Part shown: piece after piece, positions 1-12,133 of the stretch | Position numbering within the stretch: position 1 is the first letter of the stretch | Layout: each line of letters opens with the position of its first letter | DNA from: Rhabditoides inermis | Taxonomy: Eukaryota; Nematoda; Chromadorea; Rhabditida; Rhabditidae | Assembly: GCA_963966185.1 (NCBI GenBank) | Contig: CAWZYM010000367.1 | Location: 367,501 to 431,500, forward strand | Direction: 5' to 3' | DNA length: 64,000 nt | The notes under the pieces: generated by a model | The model's input: the letters and a program-made list of their open reading frames with translations, nothing else | Databases searched by the model: none | Told to the model about the DNA's origin: nothing | Position numbers and translations under genes: made by a program

Positions 1-108
1 AACTAGAAGAAAATGGAGCGTCAACAACAAGAGAAGCAGTTAGAGTACACTATATTACTAGATCGAAGTAGAAACTATTCTCTCACGTACTTACAATAAT
101 CGTTTCAG

Positions 109-965
109 AGTCGCACGGTTCACATCGAGCACGGCGCGACCGGGAAAAGCTACGCGACAATGTTCAGAGATGTGCGTTAAGATCAATGAAAACGAGTGAC
201 GTCATTCGTAATTTTATTACAGTGTATCGACGATCAACTTGAATGTTTGATGGTAGAAGAGCCCTACATCAATACAGAATACCAGGTGAGTTAAGGTTAC
301 CGGTTCACAATCTCATTCTGCATTATCCCATCCGCATTCCATTATCCCACATTACAGTACTACAACTTTCTTCATCTGGTCGAAATGTTTGTTAAAAAAG
401 CTCGCAATCTCAAGGAAATCTTCTTGTATAAAAGTGAGTGTGAGACATGTCTGCATGTGTATTCTCGCAAAAAAAAAAAACACTTTTCATAGGACGTCCG
501 GCGAATCGCCTCAACACAAACCCCTCTATCCCGAAATTCGACGTGAAGAAAGCCATGAATGATCTAGAGAGGAGCCTCGCCAAGAAAGGCGTTTTGTTCG
601 AGGTTCTCGAATCGGCTGCGCCTCACGACCGTTTCATAAGGTTCGCACAAACGGATGACACATTCGAATGATGCATAAAGAGAGCGAGTCTGCGAGACAT
701 GGTGTGATGCATGTGAAGGTAGACGCTGTCCGCCCTAAGTCTATTGAAACCAGTTCACCGATACGGCACCGCTCTAAATCGAAACATAGCTTCATTGGTT
801 GCATACAGAACGGACAATGGTTGGACGATCTCACTGGGCCACGGCATCCACTACTTCCAGGGTAATGGAAGAACAAGTACGAAGTGGGCTACGGCAACCT
901 CGACCTTGCGGAGGAGTGCCACGAGACCACCATCCACTACGTCAAGCAAGCCACGCACACGGTAG
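109..965 (+). pseudogene. MITD1: MITD1 homologue, left copy (3' exons, frameshifted)
   Basis: This holds the last five exons of a MITD1-family gene (ESCRT-III-linked protein of cytokinesis): 109-171, 223-285, 358-433, 493-640 and 809 onward. The first four keep the reading frame and encode the start of the phospholipase-D-like C-terminal domain, with motifs such as EEPYINTEYQYYNFLHLVEM and HDRFIR. Intron 641-808 joins HDRFI-R to TDNGWTISLGHGIHYFQG, matching the family pattern. At about 868-871 one base is missing relative to the copy at 58730, so the family motif CHETT falls out of frame and translation stops near 965. The 5' exons lie left of the window. It is either a pseudogene or carries a sequencing indel. 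Confidence 0.75.
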
Positions 966-1045
966 TCAACACGTGTTCTATTGCGAAACATGTCAAGATT
1001 GAACCATGTGAAGGAATAATGATGGATAAACACGAGGCCATTTCG

Positions 1046-1100
<55 letters not shown>

Positions 1101-1124
1101 ACAGATACTGATGCCGCATTTTAG

Positions 1125-1530
1125 AAGAGAGTGCTGCCGCGCCGGTGTGACCGTTGGCCGCGCGATTGTCGCAAAGGGACCGACTGCGACTACGCCGCGC
1201 ATCCAGCCAACTGTGCACGTGAGTCGTTGATTCCAAGTGTTTGAAGAGACTGACCACAACTCGAAAACACATTGCAGATATGGTGTCAACTGTCATTTCG
1301 TAGCGGACAAGTGTCTCCGCATCCACCTCTGCTCCGAGAAAAAGGCGTGTGCGCAAGACAAGTGCACGTTCCACCAAGCTGCGGATGGAGTCACAGTAGT
1401 CCATCCCGATCCGTAAGTATTGGATACATAAAACTCAACTTGAAACTACATGCAATTCCCTTGCAGTGATCTTCGCGAAAAAATCAACGCGCGTCACCCG
1501 GGAATCGCGGTCGAAAATACGGAAGAGTGA
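1125..1530 (+). pseudogene. CCCH zinc-finger gene, left copy (frameshifted)
   Basis: Three exons match the gene at 61124-61608: 1125-1218, 1278-1412 and 1467-1530. The last two have the same lengths as in the right copy (135 and 64 bp), and the terminal motif HPGIAVENTEE is intact. The first exon is 94 bp against 98 bp after the same acceptor, so the finger-coding frame no longer joins exon 2, where the joined frame meets a stop. The upstream ATG context also differs by one base. A (GA)n tract at 1046-1095 sits just upstream and is shorter in the right copy. Probably a broken duplicate, although a sequence error cannot be excluded. Confidence 0.6.
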
Positions 1531-1800
1531 AAAGGCAGAGACAACGCGAAAGTGTGTTAGAAAGTAAAACGTATGTGAACATAAAACACATTCTATAACG
1601 AAGTAAGTGTATTCCATATTCAAAAAAGCCATAACATCTCTCAACAACTTATAACAAAAATCAAATCAGTCTCAACAAAACAACATAACACACATTCGAG
1701 TCACTAGACTACAAGAATCAACAAACATCCAAAACGTGTAAAAATACAGTACGTGAGTGAGCCGACTACAGTATCCTCCAGGCTACCGTACTCTTCCCTC
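1531..1800. other. Convergent 3' region between CCCH gene and SDA1
   Basis: This is the spacer between two genes that end towards each other. It is AT-rich and matches 61609-61893 closely and 46770-46830 weakly. No coding sequence, RNA gene or clear AATAAA signal was seen; AACATAAAACACATTC follows the CCCH stop in both copies. Confidence 0.5.
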
Positions 1801-3472
1801 TTAGACCTTCTTTCCAGCCTGACGCAGGAGGTACTTGCGGAGAGATGCCTGCTGCTCCATGAACTGCGCTGACGGTTCTTTCCGCGCACCTGAAGAGAGG
1901 ATAGATATGAACAAACAAACAAACAAACAAACACACAACAACAAACAACACCCCACCTTGGCCTTGACCATGCTGTACACCTTCTTCTTGGCCAGTGTTC
2001 GCGGTTCGTGCGACCCACGTGAGAACCCTGAAAACGAATAATTGTTTTTTTCGAGTTATCGTAAATATGTTCCACTCAACTACCAACTCCATAACATAAT
2101 CGATATGAGAAAAATCTTACTACACGTATTCTAAACATGTCTACAAGTCTACTACAAAACACATCGAGTACTCCTTGCCCCGTCCCCTCACTCACGTTCT
2201 TCTTGGGCTTGCCAAACTCGCCGCGGCCCTCCCTCCCCTCCTCGACCTGCGCCAGTCGCTCCGCCTTGTTCTGTCGCTTCTTCCGGTGGAACTTCTCAAT
2301 GTCGTTCAGGGCGCGGCAGACCATCGCCCTGCTCGCGGCTCAAAGGGGGACGATGACGTCATCTCTCTCCCCTCTCGCTTACCCGCCTCCATCCCTCTCC
2401 TCCATATCGTCGTTCAGCTTGAGCTCGTCGTTTCCGATCAGCTTCTTGTTGTGCAGCTTCTGCAGACGCTTCGTGCCAACCTGCAGCCACCTCGTTCAAT
2501 ACACGTGTCAAATACATTGCTCAAAGAACCCGCAAAAGATTCCAAACACCACCCACAAGCTGCTTCTTGATCTGCCACGTGTTGATCTTCTTGAACTCCT
2601 CCTGTGTGAGAATGCGCGACGTCGACACGTGCACCGCCTTCGCCTTCGGGGCCATCGCCGACTTGCCTGCAAACACCGTCCTCAGTTAATCATTATAATT
2701 GAATGGAAACATAAAGTAAGGTTAAGTTTCACATTGACAGCATCTGCATCTGCTATTGAGGAAAAACATGTACTTGTACATTGATGCGACATTGACAGAA
2801 CATTTCAGCTGCTGGCAAAGTGTTTGATTGTGAGACTGACCCTGCTCGATCGCCGCCTTCTCGCTCTTCTTGGCGAGCTTCTTGCTCTGCTTGGCCGATC
2901 CTCGCCTCCCCCTTCTCCCTCCACAGCCTCCTCTTCGTCCTCGTCCATCTCCTCGTCCTCCTCCTCCTCCTCCTCATCCTAGATATAGAGTCTCCCTCTC
3001 CCTCTTCCCCTCTCTCCCTCTCTCTCACTCTCTCTCTTTCTCTCTCCTCTCTATCTCTTCTCTCTCTTTCTCTCTCTCTCTCTCCCTCACCTCTCCCTCC
3101 TCCCCCTCCTCGTCCGTCTCCCATTCTCCCTCCTCGTCATCGCACTCCTCATCCTCATCATCCTCCTCCTGCAAGTATGTTGTATTGTAGTGACACTAAT
3201 TACAGACACACTAACATTACGCTACAACATCAAATACAAGGAGAAAATGCTTCCAAAGCTGTGCCAGTGTTAATTACGTGTGGTAGCGACGAGTTTGAAT
3301 ATCTTGTGAAACGTAGTTCTTGCAATTGGCTCAGTGTACATGTACAGCGTACTCCGTACTCACCTCCTCCTCTTCTCTTCCACCTCCACCTCCTTCTTCT
3401 TGGCGTATCCGCCCTTCTTGGCCTTCTGCGCCGGAGTCAGCACCTCCTCCTCCTCCTCCGAATCGTCATCGC
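1801..3472 (-). pseudogene. SDA1: SDA1, left copy, 3' exons (frame-disrupted)
   Basis: These are the C-terminal exons of the SDA1 homologue: 3364-3472, 3091-3168, 2841-2978, 2557-2666, 2383-2480, 2196-2338, 1957-2027 and 1801-1889. They encode the acidic stretch, the conserved LTQEEFKKI region, NDIERFHRKKRQNKAERLAQ-like sequence and the basic C-terminus. Compared with the right-hand copy the exon lengths differ by +8, 0, +5, 0, +3, +1, +2 and -1, which destroys the frame several times; for example the exon ending at 1957 loses the NRELAKKK reading. The exons upstream of 3472 are intact, so the gene looks truncated by decay, or this stretch was poorly sequenced. Confidence 0.75.
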
Positions 3473-3670
3473 CTGAAACATTGTATAAAACATGTCAAGT
3501 TACAAGTCGTGAACGTGATTATGTTTGCATTTTGCAATCCTCATCATCTTCCTGCAAGACATTTCGATTGAATGAAACACACATGAACCATGTTTCACTC
3601 ATTAGAAACATCAAACTCACAGGTGATCGTCAATAATAGAATCACAATGACTGGCAAATATCAAACTCAC

Positions 3671-6600
3671 TCGGCATATCCACCCATCCGTCGCTGCCGC
3701 TGCCGTCATCCGAATCGTCCACCTGCAACAGCACATCTCTCTCTCTCTCTCTCTCTCCCTCTCTCTCTTCTCGTAATGTAACCGTACAGTAAGTTGCATA
3801 ATTGCCATAATGTGATTCCTAAACACTGTCTCTTCCCACTCGCCACCCTACCTGCCTCTCTCCCTCCCCTCCCTCATCTCTCTCTCCCTCTCTCTCCTCC
3901 CTCCTCTCCCACCCGCGCTCTCTTTCTCTCTCTCCCCTCTCTTTCCCTCATCTCTCTCTCCCCCCCCCCATCCCTCCACCCACCTCCATCTCGCCCGTCT
4001 CCTCCCTCTCCTCGTCCAGACACTCCGCCCCCGGCACAAACTCCCGCACCGACGGCACACCAAACTGCACGTACCTGCAACACACAACACTAGTCATAGT
4101 TTTATAATCATGCAACGACAACAAATACGTTTGACAAAACATGTAAATCCTGCTAGTCACTACGCACGCAATGGAAAGAAACCCGTACGTTCACCCAAAT
4201 TCAATCACTCAACACAATAATAACCCTCACCGGCGCAATCTCTCCTCCCTCATTCACTCCTTGATCTACATCAGTGTCAGTACCTTCCTAGTGCACATGT
4301 GCAGCTGCGCATTATCCTACCATCATACCAACCGTGTCTGCGTGTCTTCCCCTCTCCCCACTCAATCCTTACTGTCGCCAAGTCTCTCTCCTTACACACC
4401 CACATCTCTGACCGCAGAGCAGTCTCCCCATCCCCCCTCCACCCCCACTCACTCCTTGTCGTCATCGTCGGCCCCCTCGACGGGCCGTCCCCTGTCCTTC
4501 TTGTGCAGCAGCTTCGGATTGACCTGTCGGAACAGCGCCACCAGGCCCTTGGCCGCCATCGACACGTTCTTGTTCTTGTACGTCTTGTACTGAAAACAAA
4601 AACATACATTTTTTTATGTTTCAAACACGTATCACAGTCATAATGCGTAATGCGATTCAATGATTTCAGATACTTGTTTCTCATTGAATTACACCATCAC
4701 TTCTTCCGCTATAATTGTATAAAGAGTAAGACCTCTCAATGATGCAAATGCACATTTTTGCTCGTGAAAAGCTTTACTTTGACAGATTCCCATTCTCTCA
4801 CACTCAAACTCTTTCATGCATCAACATTTACATGACATTGACACCCTCCCCCGTCGTGCACCCACCGCGGCCAGGTCCCTGAGCAGCTCCTCGGTGGCCG
4901 CGAACGGACAGTTGGCGAAGATCTCGCGGATCGCGTTCAGACCCACAGTGATCGCCTCCGGAGAGTTGCTGCAAAGGGCGCCGTGAAATGTATGCATTAC
5001 GCAAAATGGAAAGAGCCACGCGAAATAGATACGCAATGTATCTGTCAAAAGGGGGAAAATGTATTCGAATGAACCCAGGACGACTGACCAATCGGTGAAG
5101 TTATCAAAATTCTTCATACAATTCTAACAACAACAACAACCAAGTAGAGTAGCACAGGACGACTGCCTACAGACTACATCCTACAGACTGGAGACCACTG
5201 CTCCCGTGTGACTGACCGGTCGGTGATGAAGTTGTTGGCGACGGCGCGCACGAGCTGCTCGACCGTGTCGGGCGGCACCAGGTCGTGGCACGCCTGAGCC
5301 GCGTACAGCAGGATGCGGGTCACCTGCAAGCCACACTTCAGTCAGTCAGTCAATCCAGCATCACATGACGACGACAATACTGATTTAAGACCTATTCGGC
5401 TCAAAATTTGGCACACTGTACTCTTCCTGTTGTGCTACTGTGTCTCTATAACAATTACGGAAATTACGGAATGATGACTGGACTACGGTAAAATACAGTG
5501 ATACAAATAAAAAAAAACATATCATATGAAACCCAAACAGAATTCAATATACGTTTCATAGAAACCATAACCGATACCCCCAAAGATCAATGCAATACGC
5601 AGCATGATGCCGATGCAATACTCCTTTTAAACACCTTACAACTATATCAACGATTAGAAAACCTTTTTTTTAATCGTTGATATAGTTGTAAGGTGTTTAA
5701 ATGAAAACCCCAAACAGTCCGCGAACATACAGTATAAAGGACAATTGACAATAGGACACACAACAACATCATAGCTCAACCATCACGCACCGCTGGATTC
5801 TGGTTGAAGAATGTGTTTGTATATCAAATAACATCTACGTTTCGCACTCGTAACAACTAGCATCAGAAATGTGCAATACAATAGACCTATGCATCTCAGT
5901 AGTTCAGACGTTACACAACAAACACAACCCCCCCCTACCGCTCACCTCCCTCTGCTTGGGCTGGAGGTACCTCTGCAGGTACGAGTAGAAGCCCAGCGTC
6001 TGCAGCTTGTGCACTCCCACCACACGAGCCACCAGAGCGATACGGAACAAGCGCACCTGACAAGGCGACAATGGTAATCAAAAATGAGGAAATGACAAAG
6101 CAGAGAGAGTATATATAGTACGAAATACGATGTCTTCCACACATGCGCATCTGACAATGCGAAAATGCGACAATGGCAAACAACGTTAACAACGCGTTTC
6201 GCATAATGTTCATGACGTTGTAAATGATACGTTTCATCATTCCGACTTATTATTGAAGAGCGTAGTGATTCATACGGCAACCCCCTCTCCCGCCCACCGC
6301 GCACCTCGAACTTGTCGACCCTCTTCGTCTCGAGCATGCCGAACAGTCGGTCGGCAAACTCCTGCGGGTCGTACAGCAGCTGCAGCGCCAGCAAGTTGCA
6401 CTCGCGCGAACGACCCTCTGCAAGCCAACCAATGTTACCATTAGTTTAAAAAAAATCCTATTTTCATAGCTTTTTCCTAGTAACAATTAAGCAAGTATCG
6501 CACTTTCCACAAACTATACGTTCCATGAATCGCGTATACGCATATTTGCACACGTATTTACAATCGATGATCGGTCACGACCTCACATACCACAGTTAAC

Positions 6601-8932
6601 GACACAACATCCACTACCACGACCCACGACGCACCCTTCTTTGCCTTCTTCTTCTTGCTGATGGCGCGCTTGGCCTTCTCCATGTCCTTCTCGCGCTTCT
6701 TCGACTTCTTCGCCACGCGGAACGCCATCATCACCTGAAACATAGTAAAATACATAGAAAAAAACTTTTTTTCACCGAACTGCTCTACTTCACCACCAAC
6801 CCTTCTATATAAAAAAAAAATACAGAGCCCAAGCACAGTGAACAATTTCATCTTTCATGTTTTCTTTCCCTATTCGTGTGATCTGTGATACTGTCAATTC
6901 TCAGTAGCACAGAAGCCATTCTCGCCATCTTGCCACGCTATCCCGGTTACTGGACGGAAAAGACAACAGTGACTTGTGCTTATTTCCCCACTCCCACCGA
7001 CCTGCTTGAGCGTCTTCCCGTCCTCCTCTCCGTTCTCCAGCTCGTCCTCGCTGTCCGTCTCCTCCCCGCCCTCCTCGTTCTTCTTCGATCCGAGGAAGAA
7101 CTTCATCGCCGTCACCTGCAACCACGACAACGGTGAAATAGACATCGCAAGTATCATGTCATCGCCCAATCTATGCGATAGCAATTGTGAATCGTTGTTC
7201 TCGTCTCACTCTCTATACATCATCCTAGTGGGGTGGAGTGAACAGAAACGTCGCTGTTTCGATTGGCCCACCTGAATCTTGGGCAGCTTGTGGAAGGCGC
7301 TCTCGGCGATGGCGTTGCACGTCTTGGCGTCCCTCCAGTACTTCTTGCGGAACGCGTCGATCAGCACCAGCTGAGCCGCGCGCACCACAATCGTCCGAGA
7401 GTCCTTCAGCTTCGCCATCACAAAGTTCTGCAACGGTAATATGTCAATAGGGAGAGCAAGTTGAACGGCGTATTGCTTGCTATCATTACCACCTTGAAAA
7501 GGTCTGGGAAGTGGACGTGGACACAAATACAGGTTATTTAAGAAAAGGATAGGGAGCCCTAGGTGGACGTGGATCCCAATGCAAGAACACGAGCGCACCT
7601 GGATCCTGCCGAGCAGCTTCATGTCCTTCTTCTGCGTGCACAGACGCTTGAGCAGGTTCGCCACCGCGCCCAGAACGAACTTCCTACAATCCTCATCTGT
7701 CAAGAGAAATTAGAGAAAAACGAATTCAATGAATCATATCAATTATTACAATAATAAATATAATCATTTCAATGAGCATGCACCCGACCTGAGGTGCTTG
7801 TCCTCGACCTTGATGAGATCGAAGAACAGCTGCATCACTCCCATCGTGTCCACGATGTTCTTGGCGATCAGAGCCACCAGAGCCTGACAGAATAGAATAA
7901 TAAATACAACAATACACTAATAATAAACTGCAACTGATAAAAACAAAACAAGTCTTAAACGATCACATACAAGAATCAAGAAACTAATTTTTTTCAAGTG
8001 TATTGATCATGTTTGCGATAGTTAATAAACATCATTTGATTTGATTCGAATCTCGTACCTTGCAGAAGCTCATTCGGACGTCGGGGTCGAGTCCGCTCGC
8101 CTGGTCGCGCAGCACCGCCATCAAGTGCGCGCCGAACTCCTTGCCCTCTGGAGATGGACAGATCACTCACTTACTATACTTGCAAAAGTAAGTAATCAAC
8201 ATGTGAACTAGATGTTTCAATAAAGATAGTAAATACTAGTCTGTAATTATCGAAGTATTTAAGATGTGGTCAGTGTCTTCGAAACAGCACATCAAATCGC
8301 TTTCGGAACACGCTGTTCGCTCGTGTTTCGCTTCGAAGTGACCGCTGAAGGTTTTATTTTTTAGACTCTCGCAGGTGACTCAAAAAAAATCAATATGAAT
8401 CAATAATATTAAATTTGAATCAATCAAAATCAATAAACGCGACTCACCCGGGTAGAAACTGGCCAGGCCGCACAGGAAGTTGATCGAGTCGAGCAGCGGC
8501 TGCAGGTCGAGTCTGCAAAATATATCGATAAAAAGATTATATAAACTTATTGTAATGTATATTACTTTACATTTAAAAACATTAATATAAAAATATGACT
8601 CGCCTGTGTTGTGCGGGCTGGAGGTGGAGCAGCTTCATGGTCTGAACATAGTGCTGGAACTGTTCGAGGAACTCCTGAAATGTGCAATGTTATTATATAT
8701 GTATAGTATATATTTGCGCCTGACGTGCTTGCATGTTGCAGTGCCATTACAGTTTCGAAAACGGCCGCACCTCCTTGTAGCTCTCGGGGTCCTTGCGGCA
8801 GATCTCCTGTAGGAGCATGAGGTTGCGCTCGGACATGGTGAAGCGGCTGTGCTTGCCACTTGCCGACACCGGCATCGTGGCTGCCGTGGCGGTCGCGTCC
8901 ATTGCTGACGACATATTCGAGGCGTTCGGCAA
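3671..8932 (-). CDS. SDA1: SDA1 homologue, 60S ribosome biogenesis/export, intact 5' two-thirds
   Basis: Nucleolar SDA1/SDAD1 family protein needed for 60S subunit maturation and export and, in yeast, for the G1 transition. Sixteen exons join in frame: 8771-8932, 8604-8674, 8448-8512, 8059-8147, 7784-7883, 7599-7696, 7272-7427, 7002-7115, 6635-6734, 6305-6417, 5946-6056, 5217-5323, 4866-4968, 4453-4589, 3984-4074 and 3671-3722. They give about 556 codons. Recognisable motifs are [44 protein letters not shown], the lysine-rich [54 protein letters not shown] and [16 protein letters not shown]. The first ATG of the reading frame is at 8932; later in-frame ATGs exist within 35 codons. Intron 2 (8513-8603) has a GC donor. 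The remaining 3' exons in this copy are frame-disrupted. Confidence 0.9.
5627..5700. repeat. Perfect 30-bp inverted repeat in SDA1 intron
   Basis: The arms 5627-5656 and 5671-5700 are exact reverse complements separated by a 14-base loop ending in a T run. It lies in the long intron between exons 5946-6056 and 5217-5323. The transcript would form a strong hairpin on either strand. It could be a tiny foldback element or a small-RNA precursor-like hairpin; nothing in it identifies a family. Confidence 0.8.
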
Positions 8933-9373
8933 TCGGTCAAACCGGGGTGGTGGGTGACAACAATCGATCGCTTGCGGCCCGTTTGCCCAAGTCTAAACGG
9001 TCAAATACAGCTTAATATCAAGCTGAACCATCGCTACATTATAGCAACACAAAACTTAAAAATTAATATCAAAATACATAGAATTGTAAACAAATACGCA
9101 AAAAATTCGAAAACAGCTGCGTCTCTCCTTACATACACAAAGTATCGTTACACCACCAAAGTACACGGGTATAAAGAGAGCAACATTGTAATTGAAGACA
9201 AAGCGACCGTTTTCGGCGACGTTAAATTATTTTGATAAGAACGCAATTGTTCCTTTATACCTGTGGCCTTTAATTTTTTTCATTCCACCTTTTTGTCTGA
9301 GAATGAGCAAAAATCAAGAGAGAGATGTTTTCGTATTGGCTGATCGAGCACGGCCCGGCCGTAGTGTCACTCA
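8933..9373. other. Intergenic, SDA1 upstream region
   Basis: AT-rich DNA between the SDA1 start and the first Helitron-like element. It should hold the SDA1 promoter, but no clear TATA box, initiator or trans-splice signal could be assigned, and no gene was recognised. Confidence 0.4.
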
Positions 9374-10122
9374 TTAGAGAGGGCGCGCCAGCGCCCTCTC
9401 GTTTGTACTGGATGTCCCCGCGCGCTAGAATGCTCAAAAACGATTTTTTTCCCGGATGAAGCACTTTTCCTCATTTTGAAATGGTTTCCACTGTTACATT
9501 GCATTCACATCTCTACTCGATAGAGTTATAGAAAGTTGTATTGAGTTTGATTGAATTTGAAGCGAGATACGGAGAGTCCGCATTCGAGTGCGGATTGAGA
9601 TTGGTGTCGGTCGCTCGGGCGGGCGGGCGGGCGGGCGGGCGGGCGTCGGACAGTCGCTTTTGCCCCGCCCCCTGTGTGTGTGAGTGAGAGAGAGAGATAG
9701 GCGAATAGCGGGTGCGCGTCGGTATCCTCGCAGCGAATCGCGAACGTGAATGAAAATGTAATTTTGTGAAACAAAACTTAAGAAAAGGACAGATATTATC
9801 TTTCAAAAGTACTTCCAAGTAAAAGTAGTTGGTTTGTACTGTTGTCTCAGTTGAGCAAAAGGACTGACATGTTTTCAATGGAGACATGTGCAAACAGGCT
9901 CTCAGCATTATTCGACGTGTTATGTTACAACAGAAGTTGTGCTTTTAGATAATAACTGCATAACTTCGTAAACGCGTTCATTATAATATGACCGCTTTGC
10001 ACTGGTATGAGAGAGAGAGCCTGTTGGCACATGTCTCCATTGAAAACATGTCAGTCCTTTTGCTCAACTGAGACAACAGTACAAACCAACTACTTTTACT
10101 TGGAAGTACTTTTGAAAGATAA
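9374..10122 (-). mobile_element. Helitron-like non-autonomous element, copy E (diverged family)
   Basis: Read on the minus strand, the 5' end is at 10122 (TTATCTTTCAAAAGTACTTC) and the 3' end at 9374. The 3' end is a GC palindrome (GAGAGGGCGC/GCGCCCTCTC) closed by CTAA and followed by T. Just inside the 5' end lies an inverted repeat with arms of about 108 bp (9796-9903 and 10015-10122). The general plan and the sequence around both ends match copies A-D in this window: an ACAAACG stretch before the palindrome, and the AAAAGTAC motif at the 5' end. A GGGC tandem run lies at 9618-9646. There is no coding capacity. The Helitron-like label rests on the A|T junctions, lack of target duplication and CTAA end, and remains an inference. 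Confidence 0.55.
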
Positions 10123-10400
10123 TTTGTTCACTGACCGGTGAACTCAGACGCACGCTGCGCATCACTTACGCGTCGCGGGTGGCTCAAACAATTTAGCAAA
10201 ACTTGTGGCAGCGAACGGAATCGAACTGCGATAAACAGATCACTGGCCGCGCTCGCAAACCACTTCACCACGAAACCATGTTCGCTGCTTCACAGAAATT
10301 GACAATGATGATGAGCTTATTTTTCTTTAACATGGGAGACGCGTTGCGTGTGCGTCGCGTGCGTCTACTGTCACGCTAATCAGTGAACGCGCGCCGGGCC
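10123..10400 (-). repeat. tRNA-like segment in a TIR-flanked repeat
   Basis: Positions 10206-10278 on the minus strand resemble a tRNA gene body. There is an A-box-like TGGTGAAGTGG, a B box GTTCGATTCC and a terminal CCA, but the acceptor stem pairs poorly. Weak inverted ends (TTCACTGA near 10127, TCAGTGAA near 10380, with GACGCACGC/GCGTGCGTC inside) bracket it. A tRNA-derived SINE or a tRNA-like cargo in a small transposon is more likely than a working tRNA. Confidence 0.4.
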
Positions 10401-12133
10401 GTGTCGAGGCCGAATTATATTAGAATCGGCGCGAATCGCCGATCTTAGGGTTTTATCCAGCGGCGCGCAGAGCCGCTTGGACCGCAGGGCCCTAGCAAAT
10501 CTGATTGTACTAAAATTTCAGAACAATTTCAGTAAAAATGCGCAGTGATTTTTTTTACTACAAAAGTTCTAAAATTTAACTAAAATTCGTGAACTTATTC
10601 ACTAAAATCGAAACGCATTGACAACAAATTGACAGAGTAGAGTAGTTTGTCTTGTGTAACACATCTCCACACTCGTCTTTCTATACATGCATAATTATAA
10701 GATTTCACTTCTTTATCGAAAAAGTTAAGATCTCCAGTGATTAAACAAAGGCAACCGACATTTCAGGAACGTTAAATGCAATGATTTGAACGGATTGACA
10801 GAGTAGTTTGTCTTGTGTAGCACATCTCCACACTCGTCTTTCTATACATGCATAATTATAAGATTTCACTTCTTTATCGAAAAAGTTAAGATCTCTAGTG
10901 ATTAAACAAAGGCAACCGACATTTCAGGAACGTTAAATGCAATGATTTGAACGGATTGACAGAGTAGTTTGTCTTGTGTAGCACATCTCCACACTCGTCT
11001 TTCTATACATGCATAATTATAAGATTTCACTTCTTTATCGAAAAAGTTAAGATCTCCAGTGATTAAACAAAGGCAACCGACATTTCAGGAACGTTAAATG
11101 CAATGATTTGAACGGATTGACAGAGTAGTTTGTCTTGTGTAGCACATCTCCACACTCGTCTTTCTATACATGCATAATTATAAGATTTCACTTCTTTATC
11201 GAAAAAGTTAAGATCTCCAGTGATTAAACAAAGGCAACCGACATTTCAGGAACGTTAAATGCAATGATTTGAACGGATTGACAGAGTAGTTTGTCTTGTG
11301 TAGCACATCTCCACACTCGTCTTTCTATACATGCATAATTATAAGATTTCACTTCTTTATCGAAAAAGTTAAGATCTCCAGTGATTAAACAAAGGCAACC
11401 GACATTTCAAGAACGTTAAATGCAATGATTTGAACGGATTGACAGAGTAGTTTGTCTTGTGTAGCACATCTCCACACTCGTCTTTCTATACATGCATAAT
11501 TATAAGATTTCACTTCTTTATCGAAAAAGTTAAGATCTCCAGTGATTAAACAAAGGCAACCGACATTTCAGGAACGTTAAATGCAATGATTTGAACAGAT
11601 TGACAGAGTAGTTTGTCTTGTGTAGCACATCTCCACACTCGTCTTTCTATACATGCATAATTATAAGATTTCACTTCTTTATCGAAAAAGTTAAGATCTC
11701 CAGTGATTAAACAAAGGCAACCGACATTTCAGGAACGTTAAATGCAATGATTTGAACGGATTGACAGAGTAGTTTGTCTTGTGTAGCACATCTCCACACT
11801 CGTCTTTCTATACATGCATAATTATAAGATTTCACTTCTTTATCGAAAAAGTTAAGATCTCCAGTGATTAAACAAAGGCAACCGACATTTCAGGAACGTT
11901 AAATGCGATGATTTGAACGGATTGACAGAGTAGTTTGTCTTGTGTAGCACATCTCCACACTCGTCTTTCTATACATGCATAATTATAAGATTTCACTTCT
12001 TTATCGAAAAAGTTAAGATCTCCAGTGATTAAACAAAGGCAACCGACATTTCAGGAACGTTAAATGCAATGATTTGAACGGATTGACAGAGTAGTTTGTC
12101 TTGTGTAGCACATCTCCACACTCGTCTTTCTAT

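Noticed and set aside
447..671. Independent 74-codon gene start
   Set aside because: The frame is MITD1 exon 7 read from intron sequence; splice signals and the homologous copy show it is internal.
9618..9646. G-quadruplex or replication origin at the GGGC run
   Set aside because: The run could form a quadruplex, but it lies inside element E and nothing else supports a function.
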